From Leifsonia sp. EB41 (GTDB lineage: Bacteria > Actinomycetota > Actinomycetes > Actinomycetales > Microbacteriaceae), in contig NZ_JBGCCJ010000001.1 in the NCBI RefSeq assembly GCF_041262565.1, positions 186,001 through 250,000 on the forward strand: a stretch of 64,000 nucleotides of DNA, given 5' to 3'. Of this stretch, positions 44,229-52,485 are shown piece by piece (positions within the stretch are counted from its first letter, which is position 1; each line of letters begins with the position of its first letter). The notes beneath the pieces are model-generated. The model saw nothing but the letters and a program-made list of their open reading frames with translations, ran no database searches and had not been told where the DNA came from. The position numbers and the translations under genes are program-made.

Positions 44229-45254
44229 ATGCAGTACCGCACTCTCGGCCGCACCGGCATTAAAGTCACCCCGTACGCGCTCGGCGCGATGATGCTCGGC
44301 TCGCTGGGCAACCCCGACCGCGCGGAGGGCGTGCGCATCATCCACCGCGCGCTCGACGCCGGCATCAACTTCGTGGACACCGCCGACCGTTACGGCGACT
44401 CGGAGGAGGTCGTCGGCGAGGCCCTCAAGGGCCGCCGCGACGACGTCGTCTTGGCGACCAAGTTCTGGGGGCCGGTGGACGACGACATCAGCCACCGCGG
44501 CGCGTCCCGCCGCTGGATCATGCAGGCGGTCGAGCGCTCACTCCGGCGCCTGCAGACCGACCACATCGACCTGTACCAGCTTCACCGTCCGGACCCGGAC
44601 ACCGACATCGACGAGACGCTCTCCGCGCTCACCGACCTGGTCCGGCAGGGCAAGGTGCGCGCGATCGGCTCCTCCTCGATGCGCGGCTCCGAGATCGTGG
44701 AGGCGCAGTGGATGTCCGAGCGCCGCGGCTTCGAGCGGTTCCGCACCGAGCAGCCCAACTACTCCCTCCTCGACCGGGAGATCGAGCGCGAGATCCTGCC
44801 CGTCGCGCAGCGGTACGGCATGGGGACGCTCGTCTACAGCCCGCTCGCCGGCGGCACGCTCACCGGCCGCTACCGGGCCGGCGGCGAGAACGACAACTTC
44901 CGTTCCACCCGCACCGGGATGCGCCACTTCCGCGACGAGCGCAGGCTCGCCGCCGTCGAGGAGCTGATCGCGCTGGCCGACGAGGTCGGCGTCCCGCTCA
45001 CCCACCTGGCGATGGCCTTCGTGATCGCGCACCCCGGGGTCACCTCCGCGATCGCCGGCCCGCGCACGATGGAGCAGCTCGAGGACACCCTCGCCGGCGT
45101 GGACGTGTCGCTGTCCGACGAGGTCCTCGACCGCATCGACGCGATCGTCCCGCCCGGCGAGAGCATCGGGGCGATGGACATGGTGTACCGCGGGCCGGAG
45201 GTCGGCGACCCGGCGACGCGACGGCGTCCGGCGGCGCAGCGTTCGGCGGGCTGA
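44229..45254 (+). CDS. Aldo/keto reductase
   Basis: A 341-residue NADPH-dependent reductase with the (beta/alpha)8 fold. YRTLGRTGIKVTPYALGAMM is the family start, NFVDTADRYGDSEEVVGEAL holds the catalytic Asp and Tyr, VVLATKF the Lys, and DLYQLHRPDP the His-containing segment. VTSAIAGPRTMEQLEDTLAG closes the cofactor site. AGGAGAG precedes the ATG. Likely induced through the adjacent TetR. The substrate is unknown. Confidence 0.92.
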   Translation: MQYRTLGRTGIKVTPYALGAMMLGSLGNPDRAEGVRIIHRALDAGINFVDTADRYGDSEEVVGEALKGRRDDVVLATKFWGPVDDDISHRGASRRWIMQAVERSLRRLQTDHIDLYQLHRPDPDTDIDETLSALTDLVRQGKVRAIGSSSMRGSEIVEAQWMSERRGFERFRTEQPNYSLLDREIEREILPVAQRYGMGTLVYSPLAGGTLTGRYRAGGENDNFRSTRTGMRHFRDERRLAAVEELIALADEVGVPLTHLAMAFVIAHPGVTSAIAGPRTMEQLEDTLAGVDVSLSDEVLDRIDAIVPPGESIGAMDMVYRGPEVGDPATRRRPAAQRSAG

Positions 45255-45258
45255 GACG

Positions 45259-45786
45259 GTGCCGCCCCGCCTGATCCTGATCAACGGCGTCCCCGCGAGC
45301 GGCAAGACCACCCTCGCCCGCGCCTGGTGCGCGCGGCACGCGTCCGGCCTCCCGCTCGCCCTCGACATCGACGCTCTGCGCGCCATGCTGGGCGGCTGGC
45401 AGGACGACCTGCTCTCCGCAGGGCTCGCCGCCCGCGACCTGGCGATCGCAGCGATCGCGGTGCACCTCGGCAGCGGTCGCGACGTCGTGGTGCCGCAGTA
45501 CCTGCGGCGGGTCGAGTTCATCGAGCGGCTGGAGGCGACGGCGGAGGCGTGCGGGGCGGTGTTCGTGGAGACGGCGCTGCGGGTCGACGCGGGCGTCGCG
45601 GCTGAGCGGTTCGAACGGCGGGCGACGGAGCTGGGCTCCGCGGACATCTACTCGACGTTGCCCGGGGAGATGGGGGCCGTGGTGGCCGAGTTCGAGGGGT
45701 TTCTGGTGTCGCGGCCGGAGGCCGTGAGGATTCCGGCTGGGGAGGGGGCGCTGGCGGCGCTGGAGGCCGTTGTCGCAGGGCGCTGA
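45259..45786 (+). CDS. P-loop kinase-like ATPase (AAA_33/zeta-toxin-like fold)
   Basis: A 175-residue NTP-binding protein. LILINGVPASGKTTLARAWC is the Walker A motif, ALDIDALRAMLGGWQ is a Walker B/DxD-like region, and VVVPQYLRRVEFIERLEATA the lid region. The size fits small-molecule kinases such as chloramphenicol- or gluconate-kinase-like proteins. No antitoxin is adjacent, so a zeta-toxin role is unsupported. The GTG is 4 bp after the aldo/keto reductase stop, suggesting co-transcription. Confidence 0.82.
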   Translation: MPPRLILINGVPASGKTTLARAWCARHASGLPLALDIDALRAMLGGWQDDLLSAGLAARDLAIAAIAVHLGSGRDVVVPQYLRRVEFIERLEATAEACGAVFVETALRVDAGVAAERFERRATELGSADIYSTLPGEMGAVVAEFEGFLVSRPEAVRIPAGEGALAALEAVVAGR

Positions 45787-45891
45787 CGCGCCTGCGTTCA
45801 CAGGAAGACCCGCCCACATCTCCTGCGCATGGGCTTTCCACAGGACTTTCGACGCGTGTCGCGGCCGCGGCTCCTGCCGTGGCGCGTTTGG

Positions 45892-45965
45892 TAGGGCGGA
45901 CGGGACTTGAACCCGTGACCGAACGATTATGAGTCGCTTGCTCTAACCAGCTGAGCTACCGCCCC
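45892..45965 (-). tRNA. tRNA-Met (anticodon CAU, elongator type)
   Basis: A 74-nt cloverleaf begins GGGGCGG and pairs with CCGCCCT (one G-U). The D-arm is AGCTCAGCTGGTTAGAGC, the anticodon loop CTCATAA, and GGGTTCAAGTCCC the T-arm. The loop context fits elongator Met better than lysidine-modified Ile2. Confidence 0.9.
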
Positions 45966-45982
45966 GTGCGTCCTCCCCCGGG

Positions 45983-47236
45983 TCACTCCGAGGTGGGCAC
46001 GCTGGGGGCCGCCGCCGTCACCGGGTCGGCCACCGGCTCTCCACGATACAGGCTCTCGAAGGTGCTGATCGTGGTCTGGATGTCGTGCGTCGCCACGATC
46101 CGCAGCGACGCGTTCTTCAGGACGTCGAGCTCCTCCTGCGGGAGGGTGAGCACGTTCTCCAGCTTGTCCGCCAGGTCCTGCGCGTCGCCGGGGCGGAACA
46201 GGTGACCGTTCTCGCCGTCGTGCACCAGGTGCGGGAGCGCCATCGCGTCGGCCGCCACCACCGGGAGCGCGGAGGCCATCGCCTCCATCGTCGCGATGGA
46301 CTGCAGTTCGGCGATCGACGGCATCGCGAAGACCGTGGCGCGGGTGTACGCCTGGCGGAGTTCCTCGTCCGTTACGTAGCCGAGGAAGTTCACCCGGCCG
46401 GCGATGCCCAGGCTCTCGGCGAGGGACTGGAGGTTCTTGAACTGGTCGCCGCCGCCCACGATCTCCAGCTGGGCGTCCAGCGACTCCGGCAGCAGCTTGA
46501 TCGCGTTCAGCAGCACGTCGATCTGCTTCTCGCCGGTGATCCGGCCGACGAAGAGGATGCGGTTGCCGGTGCGCGGAGTGAAGTCGGGCGTGTAGTTGTG
46601 GGCGTCGATGCCGCAGGAGATGGCGTGGACGCCGCGGAGGCCGGTGGCCTTCTCCAGGAACTCGGCCGCACGGCGGGTCGGGGTCGTGATCGCCTCTGCG
46701 CGGTCGAAGCTCTTGCGCGCGTCCCGCCAGGCCATGGTCACGAAGGTGTGGTGCAGGAACTTGGGCAGCCGGGTGAACTCGATGATGTTCTCGGGCATCA
46801 CGTGGTTGGTCGCGATGATCCGGATGCCGCGCTTCTGGGCTTCGTAGGCGAGACCACGCCCGACGACGATGTGCGACTGGAAATGCACGACGTCGGGCTT
46901 CACCTCGTCGAGGACGCGCCGGGCGTTCGCCTTGCTCATCCATGGCAGCGCGAACCGCAGCCAGTCGTGCGGGTACCAGCGCCAGCTGCGCAGGCGGTGC
47001 GCGGTGAGCTTCTCGCCCTCGTGCTCCTCGATCCACGTTCCGTGGCGGCGGCCGGCGGCCGGCGCGACGACATGCATGTCGTGGCCGCGCTCGACCAGTC
47101 CGGCGGCGAGGCGCTCGGCGAAGCGGGCGGCGCCGTTCACGTCCGGCGGGAAGGTGTCGCAGCCCATGAGGATCGTCATCGGCCTGTGCTCGGCCGGGGC
47201 GGGCGGGAGGTCGTGCGTTCCGCTCGTATCAGGCAC
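45983..47236 (-). CDS. GT4 family glycosyltransferase
   Basis: A 417-residue GT-B glycosyltransferase. MGCDTFPPDVNGAARFAERL is the acceptor-side glycine-rich loop, FVGRITGEKQIDVLLNA is the donor-domain start, and the E-x7-E motif lies in SIAELQSIATMEAMASALPV. It probably transfers a hexose, as in PimB-, MgtA- or UgtP-like enzymes, to a lipid or envelope acceptor at the inner membrane face. The exact donor and acceptor are unknown. It starts at GTG. tRNA-Met follows it by 17 bp on the same strand. Confidence 0.9.
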   Translation of the reverse strand: MPDTSGTHDLPPAPAEHRPMTILMGCDTFPPDVNGAARFAERLAAGLVERGHDMHVVAPAAGRRHGTWIEEHEGEKLTAHRLRSWRWYPHDWLRFALPWMSKANARRVLDEVKPDVVHFQSHIVVGRGLAYEAQKRGIRIIATNHVMPENIIEFTRLPKFLHHTFVTMAWRDARKSFDRAEAITTPTRRAAEFLEKATGLRGVHAISCGIDAHNYTPDFTPRTGNRILFVGRITGEKQIDVLLNAIKLLPESLDAQLEIVGGGDQFKNLQSLAESLGIAGRVNFLGYVTDEELRQAYTRATVFAMPSIAELQSIATMEAMASALPVVAADAMALPHLVHDGENGHLFRPGDAQDLADKLENVLTLPQEELDVLKNASLRIVATHDIQTTISTFESLYRGEPVADPVTAAAPSVPTSE

Positions 47237-47325
47237 GTGGTGAGTCCCTCACGGTCTTCGGCCGGGGCGGTTCGCCCGGCGACGGTCTGAGCGCGCCGGA
47301 CGGGTCGGACCGGCGATTCATCGAT

Positions 47326-48291
47326 TCAGTCTAGGCCGGATTCCCGGACGGAGCTCGCAACCTTGTCGGTGAGTGGCGCCTCGCCGTTGGTCTGCGGGTG
47401 GTGCTTGGCGAGCTGGAACACGCCGTAGATCGCGACCGCTCCGGTGATCGCGAAGCCCAGCATCGCCCACCACGGCGCTCCGGCGGCCTCGTTCAGGACG
47501 ACGATGCCGATGGTCACGGCGACGAGCGGGTCGATCACGGTCAGACCGGCGATGACCAGGTCGGGAGGCCCGGACGAGTAGGCGTTCTGGACGAAGTACG
47601 CGCCGAGGATCGCGGCAGCGAGCAGCGCCAGGATGCACAGCACCAGCAGCCAGTCCCACTCCTGGTTGGAGATGCGGTCGATGACCACCTTGGCGAGCGT
47701 GGCGACGAAACCGTAGAGGACGCCCGCCCCGACGATGTACATGATCGCCTTGAACCGGTGCCGCAGGAACGCGAACAGCAGCCCGAACACGATGAGGACG
47801 ACGGCGAGGATGATCAGGATGACGACGAGCGCCTGCGTGGTCACCGGTTGGTCGCGCGCGAAGATCGCGGCGATGATCACGAACGCGCCGACGCCGCCGA
47901 CGCACAGCGAGATGGCGACGATCGACTGCCGGTTGAGCTTCACACCGCTCACCCGCGCGTTCAACACGCTCGTGATGACGAGCCCGACGACGCCGAGGGG
48001 CTGGACCAGGATGATCGGCGAGAGCTTCAGGCTGACGAGCTGGAACACGATCGCGAGCCCGAGCAGCAGCGTCCCGATCACCCAGGAGGGCCGCGCGAGC
48101 AGCAGCCCGAGCTGGCGGACGCTGAGGCCGCCCTTCGCATCCTGGGTCTGGGCCTCCACCTTGGCGACGCCGTGGTGCTGCAGCTGGGCGCCGATCGACA
48201 GGAACACCGCGCCGACCAGCGCGACCGGGATGCCCAGGAGCTGACTGGGCTGATAAGCCAGCTCGAGCGCGTCCATCAGTTCCGTAGCCAC
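47326..48291 (-). CDS. DMT superfamily (EamA/NIPA-like) transporter
   Basis: A 321-residue membrane protein with about nine to ten hydrophobic helices. LGIPVALVGAVFLSIGAQLQ and IILVQPLGVVGLVITSVLNA are the first-half motifs, and LVIAGLTVIDPLVAVTIGIV with VLNEAA the second-half motif, resembling the actinobacterial DMT/NIPA-like group. The substrate is unknown; Mg2+ or metabolite transport are both possible. The GTG start has TAGGGT 6 nt upstream. It is divergent from def. Confidence 0.87.
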   Translation of the reverse strand: MATELMDALELAYQPSQLLGIPVALVGAVFLSIGAQLQHHGVAKVEAQTQDAKGGLSVRQLGLLLARPSWVIGTLLLGLAIVFQLVSLKLSPIILVQPLGVVGLVITSVLNARVSGVKLNRQSIVAISLCVGGVGAFVIIAAIFARDQPVTTQALVVILIILAVVLIVFGLLFAFLRHRFKAIMYIVGAGVLYGFVATLAKVVIDRISNQEWDWLLVLCILALLAAAILGAYFVQNAYSSGPPDLVIAGLTVIDPLVAVTIGIVVLNEAAGAPWWAMLGFAITGAVAIYGVFQLAKHHPQTNGEAPLTDKVASSVRESGLD

Positions 48292-48297
48292 GCCACG

Positions 48298-48303
48298 ACC
48301 CTA
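48298..48303 (-). promoter_or_regulatory. -10 box TAGGGT of leaderless promoter
   Basis: TAGGGT lies 6 nt upstream of the GTG at 48291. Only 40 bp separate this start from the divergent def start. Confidence 0.55.
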
Positions 48304-48319
48304 CCCAACATGATCCCGA

Positions 48320-48325
48320 TAGTCT
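48320..48325 (+). promoter_or_regulatory. -10 box TAGTCT of leaderless promoter
   Basis: TAGTCT lies 6 nt upstream of the def ATG at 48332, with no ribosome binding site between them. Confidence 0.6.
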
Positions 48326-48331
48326 TGCCGA

Positions 48332-48898
48332 ATGGCCGTCCTTCCCATCCGGATCACCGGAGACTCCGTCCTGCACACCCGCGCGGCGGAGGTGACGGAG
48401 TTCGACGACGACCTCCGCACGCTCGTCGCCGACATGTTCGAGACGATGGACCAAGCCCCGGGCGTCGGCCTCGCCGGCCCGCAGGTCGGCGTGCCGCTGC
48501 GCCTGTTCGTCTACGGCTGGACGGACGACGACGACGTGCTGCACCGCGGCGTCGCGATCAACCCGGTGCTGTGGCTCAGCCCGCTGGCGGTCGGCGAGCC
48601 GGACGAGGACACCGAGTCGGAGGGCTGCCTGTCGTTCCCCGGCGAGCGCTTCCCGCTGCGACGCGCCGAGTACGTCATCCTGGAGGCCACCGACCTGGAC
48701 GGCGAGCGGTTCACCGTCCGCGCCGGCGGCTGGCTCGCGCGCATCTTCCAGCACGAGTACGACCACCTGGACGGTGTGCTCTACGTCGACCGGCTGGAGC
48801 ACCCGTACGGCAAGGCGGCGCTGAAGGCGCAGCGGAAGAACTCGTGGGGCGTGCCCGGGCTGAGCTGGCTGCCGGGGCGGGATCACCTGGAGGACTGA
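48332..48898 (+). CDS. def: Peptide deformylase
   Basis: A 188-residue metalloenzyme that removes the formyl group from new proteins. The three motifs are present: GVGLAGPQVG (~45-54, with Gly for the usual Ala in GLAAPQ), ESEGCLSFPGE (metal-ligand Cys) and FQHEYDHLDG (HExxH). The length is normal for the actinobacterial type. Being leaderless itself fits a housekeeping gene. Confidence 0.95.
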   Translation: MAVLPIRITGDSVLHTRAAEVTEFDDDLRTLVADMFETMDQAPGVGLAGPQVGVPLRLFVYGWTDDDDVLHRGVAINPVLWLSPLAVGEPDEDTESEGCLSFPGERFPLRRAEYVILEATDLDGERFTVRAGGWLARIFQHEYDHLDGVLYVDRLEHPYGKAALKAQRKNSWGVPGLSWLPGRDHLED

Positions 48899-48925
48899 CC
48901 TCCCCGACGCTGCGCTGGGACGGAA

Positions 48926-49801
48926 TCAGCGCAGCGGCACCCCGTGGACGCCGTTGTGGTGCCGCAGCGCCGGGAACACGACGGAGAGCGAGAACCCGAC
49001 GCCCGGCACGGTCTTGGCCTCCAGCACTCCCCCGAACAGCGCAGCGCGCTCGCGCAGCTCGTTGAGGTCGGGCCCCTCCACGTATGCCGTCATGGCCCGC
49101 AGATCGTCGTCGGCGCTGTAGGCGGTCGCCTGGTCGACGCCCGCGCGGTCGAGGCCGCGGCGGCGTGCGGCGGCGCGGATTCCGTCGTCGTCGACCATGA
49201 CGTGGAGGCCGTCCTGCGTCCACGCCATCGACACGGCGGCGGTGGTGCCCGGGCCGCCGTGGTCGAGCGCATTCCCGAGGCTGGTCTGCAGGATCCTGAA
49301 GACGACCAGCTCCGCGCCCTGGCGCAGCTCGTACGGCTCACCCGTCTCGGAGAACGTCACCTCCAAGCCCGCCTCGCGCATCACCCGGAACAGGTCGCGG
49401 GCGGAGTGGAGGCCGGGCGCGGGCAGCACGTCGCGACTGCCGTCCGCGACGGCGTTCTGCAGGCGGCGCAGGTCGGCGAGGGCGTCGCGCGCCGAGGTCT
49501 CCATCGCGGCGGCCGACCGGGAGGCGGCCTCCGGGTCTGCGCCGGCGGCGTAGCGCATCCCCTCGGCCTGGTTGACGAGCCGGGAGACGGCGGCGACCGC
49601 CACATCCCCGAGCTCGCCGATGATCCGGAACCGGCCGGACTGCTCGGCCAGCTCCAGCTCGCGGTCGATGCGGTCCCACTCGCGCTCCTCGCGCGCGTTC
49701 TGCGCGCGTCGCCGGAGGGTGCGCTCCTGGAGCCAGAGCACCGCGAACACGACGACGGCCGCCACTGCGGCGGCCGTGACGGCGAGGGAGAGGGGGGTCA
49801 T
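48926..49801 (-). CDS. Degenerate NarL-type sensor histidine kinase lacking the phospho-acceptor His
   Basis: A 291-residue protein with one N-terminal membrane helix (~6-24), a charged coiled coil (~25-55) and a HisKA_3-like segment RFRIIGELGDVAVAAVSRLV. The expected ELHD is ELGD, so Gly65 replaces the phosphorylated His. The ATPase domain is largely kept: LGNALDHGG (N box), MVDDDGIR and RERAALFGGVLEAKTVPGVG (G2). It may bind ATP and modulate the adjacent true kinase or response regulator without phosphotransfer. I chose ATG 49801 because the membrane helix starts there. It lies downstream of the SHOCT gene and a hairpin. Confidence 0.78.
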   Translation of the reverse strand: MTPLSLAVTAAAVAAVVVFAVLWLQERTLRRRAQNAREEREWDRIDRELELAEQSGRFRIIGELGDVAVAAVSRLVNQAEGMRYAAGADPEAASRSAAAMETSARDALADLRRLQNAVADGSRDVLPAPGLHSARDLFRVMREAGLEVTFSETGEPYELRQGAELVVFRILQTSLGNALDHGGPGTTAAVSMAWTQDGLHVMVDDDGIRAAARRRGLDRAGVDQATAYSADDDLRAMTAYVEGPDLNELRERAALFGGVLEAKTVPGVGFSLSVVFPALRHHNGVHGVPLR

Positions 49802-49820
49802 GCTGGTCCTTCCGGCCGGG

Positions 49821-49854
49821 TGCGCGGCCCGGACGATCATATCCGGGCCGCGCA
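49821..49854 (-). terminator. Hairpin between SHOCT gene and degenerate kinase gene
   Basis: TGCGCGGCCCGGA forms a perfect 13-bp stem with 49842-49854 around an 8-nt loop. It lies in the 72-bp gap and could attenuate read-through from the SHOCT gene. Confidence 0.6.
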
Positions 49855-49873
49855 ACGGGGAGGACCGGCTCGG

Positions 49874-50191
49874 TCAGGCGCTGTCGCCGCGGTTGGCGCG
49901 CAGCACCTCCAGGCGGGCGCGGTACTCCTTCTCGTCGATGTCGCCGTTGGCGTAGCGCTCGGCGAGGGTCTGCTCGGCAGCGCGGGTGGCGCCGTGCGGG
50001 CCGTTCGGGCCCCAGCCGTAGCCTCCGCGCGCGACGGCGGCGCGACGCCAGCGGCGGCCGAAGACGCCGAAGATGAGGAAGAAGATCCCGATCCAGAAGA
50101 GCGGGATCAGGAACCACCACCAGCCGAACCAGGGGCCGCCACCCCAGGCGACGACGGCGCAGGGGGCGGCGGCTGCGAGCGAACTGAACAT
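49874..50191 (-). CDS. Membrane-anchored SHOCT domain protein
   Basis: A 105-residue protein with an aromatic-rich membrane helix (WFGWWWFLIPLFWIGIFFLI) followed by a basic, Gly-rich linker and a C-terminal SHOCT domain (AEQTLAERYANGDIDEKEYR). Proteins of this form commonly sit beside NarL-type two-component systems in actinobacteria. It probably acts at the membrane in the same signalling or stress response. A TACTCC-type inverted repeat about 100 bp upstream suggests control by the adjacent response regulator. Confidence 0.82.
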   Translation of the reverse strand: MFSSLAAAAPCAVVAWGGGPWFGWWWFLIPLFWIGIFFLIFGVFGRRWRRAAVARGGYGWGPNGPHGATRAAEQTLAERYANGDIDEKEYRARLEVLRANRGDSA

Positions 50192-50291
50192 GGTGCATCC
50201 AATCGGTGAGCGGTCCGCGGCTTTCGCGGAACCACACTCAGCCTCGCGGTGCGGGCCTCGCGGCGAATCCGCCGGCGGGAGACACTTCCCC

Positions 50292-50307
50292 TACTCCTCC
50301 GGGAGCA
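50292..50307. promoter_or_regulatory. Candidate response-regulator box, copy 1
   Basis: TACTCCTCCGGGAGCA lies 101-116 bp upstream of the SHOCT gene start. It matches 14 of 16 bases of the palindrome at 52251-52266 in front of the kinase gene. Confidence 0.5.
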
Positions 50308-50328
50308 GCTCCCCCGCGAGCAGGGCGC

Positions 50329-51006
50329 TCACCGTTGGCCCGGCTGCACCAGCCCGGTCTCGTAGGCGACCACGACCAGGTGCACGCGGTCGCGCGCGGC
50401 CAGTTTGGTCATGATCCGCGAGACGTGCGTCTTCGCCGTCAGCGGGCTGAGGAACAGCCGCTCCCCGATCTCCGTGTTGGTCAGCCCGTGACCCACCAGT
50501 GCCAGCACCTCCCGCTCGCGCTCGGTCAGATCGCGCAACGCCTCTGCATCCGGCGCCGGCCGGAGCCCGCCCGCGACGCGCTCGATCAGCCGCCGCGTCG
50601 CGCCGGGCGACAGCAGCGCGTTACCCGCGGCCACGACGCGCACGGCGCGCAGCAGCTCCACGGGCTCGGTGTCCTTGACCAGGAACCCGCTCGCGCCGGC
50701 GAGAATGGCCTGCGCGACGTAGTCGTCCAGCTCGAACGTGGTCACCATCACGATCCGCGTGCCGGCGAGTGCGGGGTCGGCGGTGAGCTCCCCCGTCGCC
50801 CACAGGCCGTCGCCGTCCGGCATCCGGATGTCCATCAGGACGACATCGGGATGCGTCCGCCGCGCGAGGTCGACGGCCTCCCGCCCGGTCGCGGCCTCGC
50901 CGACCACGTCCAGGTCGTCCTCGGCCTCCAGCAGCGCACGGAAGCCCGCGCGGACGAGATGCTGATCGTCCGCCAGCAGCACCCTGATCCTGCCGTCCTC
51001 GGTCAT
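50329..51006 (-). CDS. NarL/FixJ family response regulator
   Basis: A 225-residue two-component response regulator. The receiver domain has the acidic pair DD at 13-14, phospho-acceptor Asp59 in VVLMDIRMPDG and Lys in GFLVKD. The LuxR-type helix-turn-helix (LTEREREVLALVGHGLTNTE, then LSPLTAKTHVSRIMTKL) is C-terminal. The start overlaps the kinase stop (ATGA). Likely targets are its own operon and the SHOCT gene, through the two similar boxes. Confidence 0.95.
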   Translation of the reverse strand: MTEDGRIRVLLADDQHLVRAGFRALLEAEDDLDVVGEAATGREAVDLARRTHPDVVLMDIRMPDGDGLWATGELTADPALAGTRIVMVTTFELDDYVAQAILAGASGFLVKDTEPVELLRAVRVVAAGNALLSPGATRRLIERVAGGLRPAPDAEALRDLTEREREVLALVGHGLTNTEIGERLFLSPLTAKTHVSRIMTKLAARDRVHLVVVAYETGLVQPGQR

Positions 51007-52193
51007 GCGTCCTCCGCCTTCCGCAGCGGGATGCGGGCCTCCACCGTCAGACCGCCGCCCTCCGTCGCGCGCGTCTCGAACCGGCCGCCGAGCAGCTCGG
51101 CGCGCTCGTGCATCCCGATCATGCCCTTGCCGTCGGTCTCGCCCTCGGGGAGCCCGCGGCCGTCGTCGGCGACCGTGAGGACGTATTCGCCGGCGTCCTC
51201 GCCGAGCCGGATGGCGACCGTGCGCGCCTGCGCGTGCCGGCCGATGTTGGTCAGGGACTCCTGAACGATCCGGTAGAGCGCGAGCTGGGATGCGGCGGAC
51301 GGCACCGAGGCCAGCGCGTCGTCGTAGCGCACGTCCAGCCCGGCACGCCGGTAGGTCTCGACCAGCACGGGGATGCGAGCCAGGTCCGGCTCCGGCGCCC
51401 GCGCCGCCGGGTACCCTTCGGCGCGCAGGAAGCCGAGCACGCCGCGCACCTCCTCCAGCGCCTGACTGCTCACCGACTTGATCGCCTCCAGACTCTCCCG
51501 CGCCTTGTCGGGCCGGCTCTCGAACAGGTGGAGGCCGACCCCGGCCTGCACGCTGATCTGCGACAGCGAGTGCGCGAGCACGTCGTGCAGCTCGCGCGCG
51601 ATCCGCAGCCGCTCGGCCTCCGCGGCGGACTCCCGGCGCGCGGCGACCTGGCGGGAGACCTCCCGGTAGCGCTCGCGCCGCCCGCGGATCGCCTCACCGA
51701 CACCCACCAGGAGGGTGAGCACGAGTGCGATGACGAGCGGCCGGATGACGGCCTCCGGCCTCCCCACCAGCAGGTACGCGCCGAGCGGCCCGACGACGGC
51801 GACGCCCGCCACCGTCCACCAGGCCCACACCCGCGCCGAGCGCACCACCGCGCCGACAACGGCGAACGCCAGCGGGACGGCCGCGAGCGGCGGTCCCATC
51901 GTGAGGGCGATGGCCGGGGTGCAGAGCACCGCTATCGCGACCAGCACCGGGCCCGGGTACGACCGGGCGAGCAGCAGCAGGAACGAAGCCGCGAACGCGA
52001 CGAGGACCGCCGCCAGCGTCAGCGGATCGGCGGCCGCCGTGTGCGCGGCGATGAGGACGCCAGGGAGCTGCAGCAGGACGGAGAGGACCACCGGGAACCA
52101 GATCGTCCCGCGCGGCCGCCGCCCCGGCCAGCCCCGGCCATCTGCCCAGCCCGGCCCATGCGGACGGGAGTCGGCGGACGGGTTCCAGGGCAT
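51003..52193 (-). CDS. NarL-type sensor histidine kinase
   Basis: A 396-residue membrane kinase with about five to six hydrophobic segments (~32-165) and a short cytoplasmic coiled coil. The HisKA_3 motif RLRIARELHDVLAHSLSQIS carries phospho-acceptor His203. The ATPase domain has SLTNIGRHAQA (N box), TVADDGRGLPEG and GMHERAELLGGRFETRATEG. It lacks a large extracytoplasmic sensor, so it probably senses within the membrane. It is translationally coupled to the response regulator. Confidence 0.94.
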   Translation of the reverse strand: MPWNPSADSRPHGPGWADGRGWPGRRPRGTIWFPVVLSVLLQLPGVLIAAHTAAADPLTLAAVLVAFAASFLLLLARSYPGPVLVAIAVLCTPAIALTMGPPLAAVPLAFAVVGAVVRSARVWAWWTVAGVAVVGPLGAYLLVGRPEAVIRPLVIALVLTLLVGVGEAIRGRRERYREVSRQVAARRESAAEAERLRIARELHDVLAHSLSQISVQAGVGLHLFESRPDKARESLEAIKSVSSQALEEVRGVLGFLRAEGYPAARAPEPDLARIPVLVETYRRAGLDVRYDDALASVPSAASQLALYRIVQESLTNIGRHAQARTVAIRLGEDAGEYVLTVADDGRGLPEGETDGKGMIGMHERAELLGGRFETRATEGGGLTVEARIPLRKAEDA

Positions 52194-52199
52194 CTCCTC

Positions 52200-52205
52200 A
52201 TGCTA
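52200..52205 (-). promoter_or_regulatory. -10 box TAGCAT of leaderless promoter for the two-component operon
   Basis: TAGCAT lies 6 nt upstream of the ATG at 52193. The TACTCC palindrome is about 46-61 bp further upstream, an activator position. Confidence 0.55.
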
Positions 52206-52250
52206 ACGAGCGCACGGGGGCGTGGCTTGGCCCGAGGGGAGTCTTCCGGC

Positions 52251-52266
52251 TACTCCCCCGGGAGTA
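52251..52266. promoter_or_regulatory. Candidate response-regulator box, copy 2
   Basis: TACTCCC-CC-GGGAGTA is a perfect 7+2+7 palindrome 58 bp upstream of the kinase start. A near copy occurs at 50292-50307, on the other side of the two-component operon. Confidence 0.6.
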
Positions 52267-52278
52267 CGCAGCGTGCGA

Positions 52279-52479
52279 TCACGGGTTGTGCTCAGCGTCG
52301 AAGACCTCGCCGTCGTCGTCGCCTTTCGGGAACAGCGGCCCGAAGGCAGGCCCGCCGAAGCTGGTCAGTCCGGCCTCGCGCTCCAGTGACGCGCGCCGTT
52401 CGTCCGCGTCATTCTCGTACTCCTCGACCGCGTCGTCCGGCTGCTCGGTGTCGCGCTCGTTCCGGTCCCTGTGTTTCAT
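52279..52479 (-). CDS. Small acidic hypothetical protein (66 aa)
   Basis: A 66-residue hydrophilic protein rich in Asp, Glu and Arg, with DDAVEEYENDADERRASLER and a Gly/Pro/Phe segment FGGPAFGPLFP. It has no membrane segment and no domain that I recognise. The call is supported by TACGAT 6 nt before the ATG and by codon use typical of the neighbours. The function is unknown. Confidence 0.6.
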   Translation of the reverse strand: MKHRDRNERDTEQPDDAVEEYENDADERRASLEREAGLTSFGGPAFGPLFPKGDDDGEVFDAEHNP

Positions 52480-52485
52480 GGCCGC

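Noticed and set aside
45259-45786. Zeta-toxin of a toxin-antitoxin pair
   Set aside because: The P-loop fold fits many small kinases and no antitoxin-like gene is adjacent. It follows the aldo/keto reductase by 4 bp.
45892-45965. tRNA-Ile with CAU anticodon
   Set aside because: The anticodon stem-loop GACTCATAATC resembles elongator tRNA-Met; Ile2 usually differs in the flanking stem. A covariance search would settle it.
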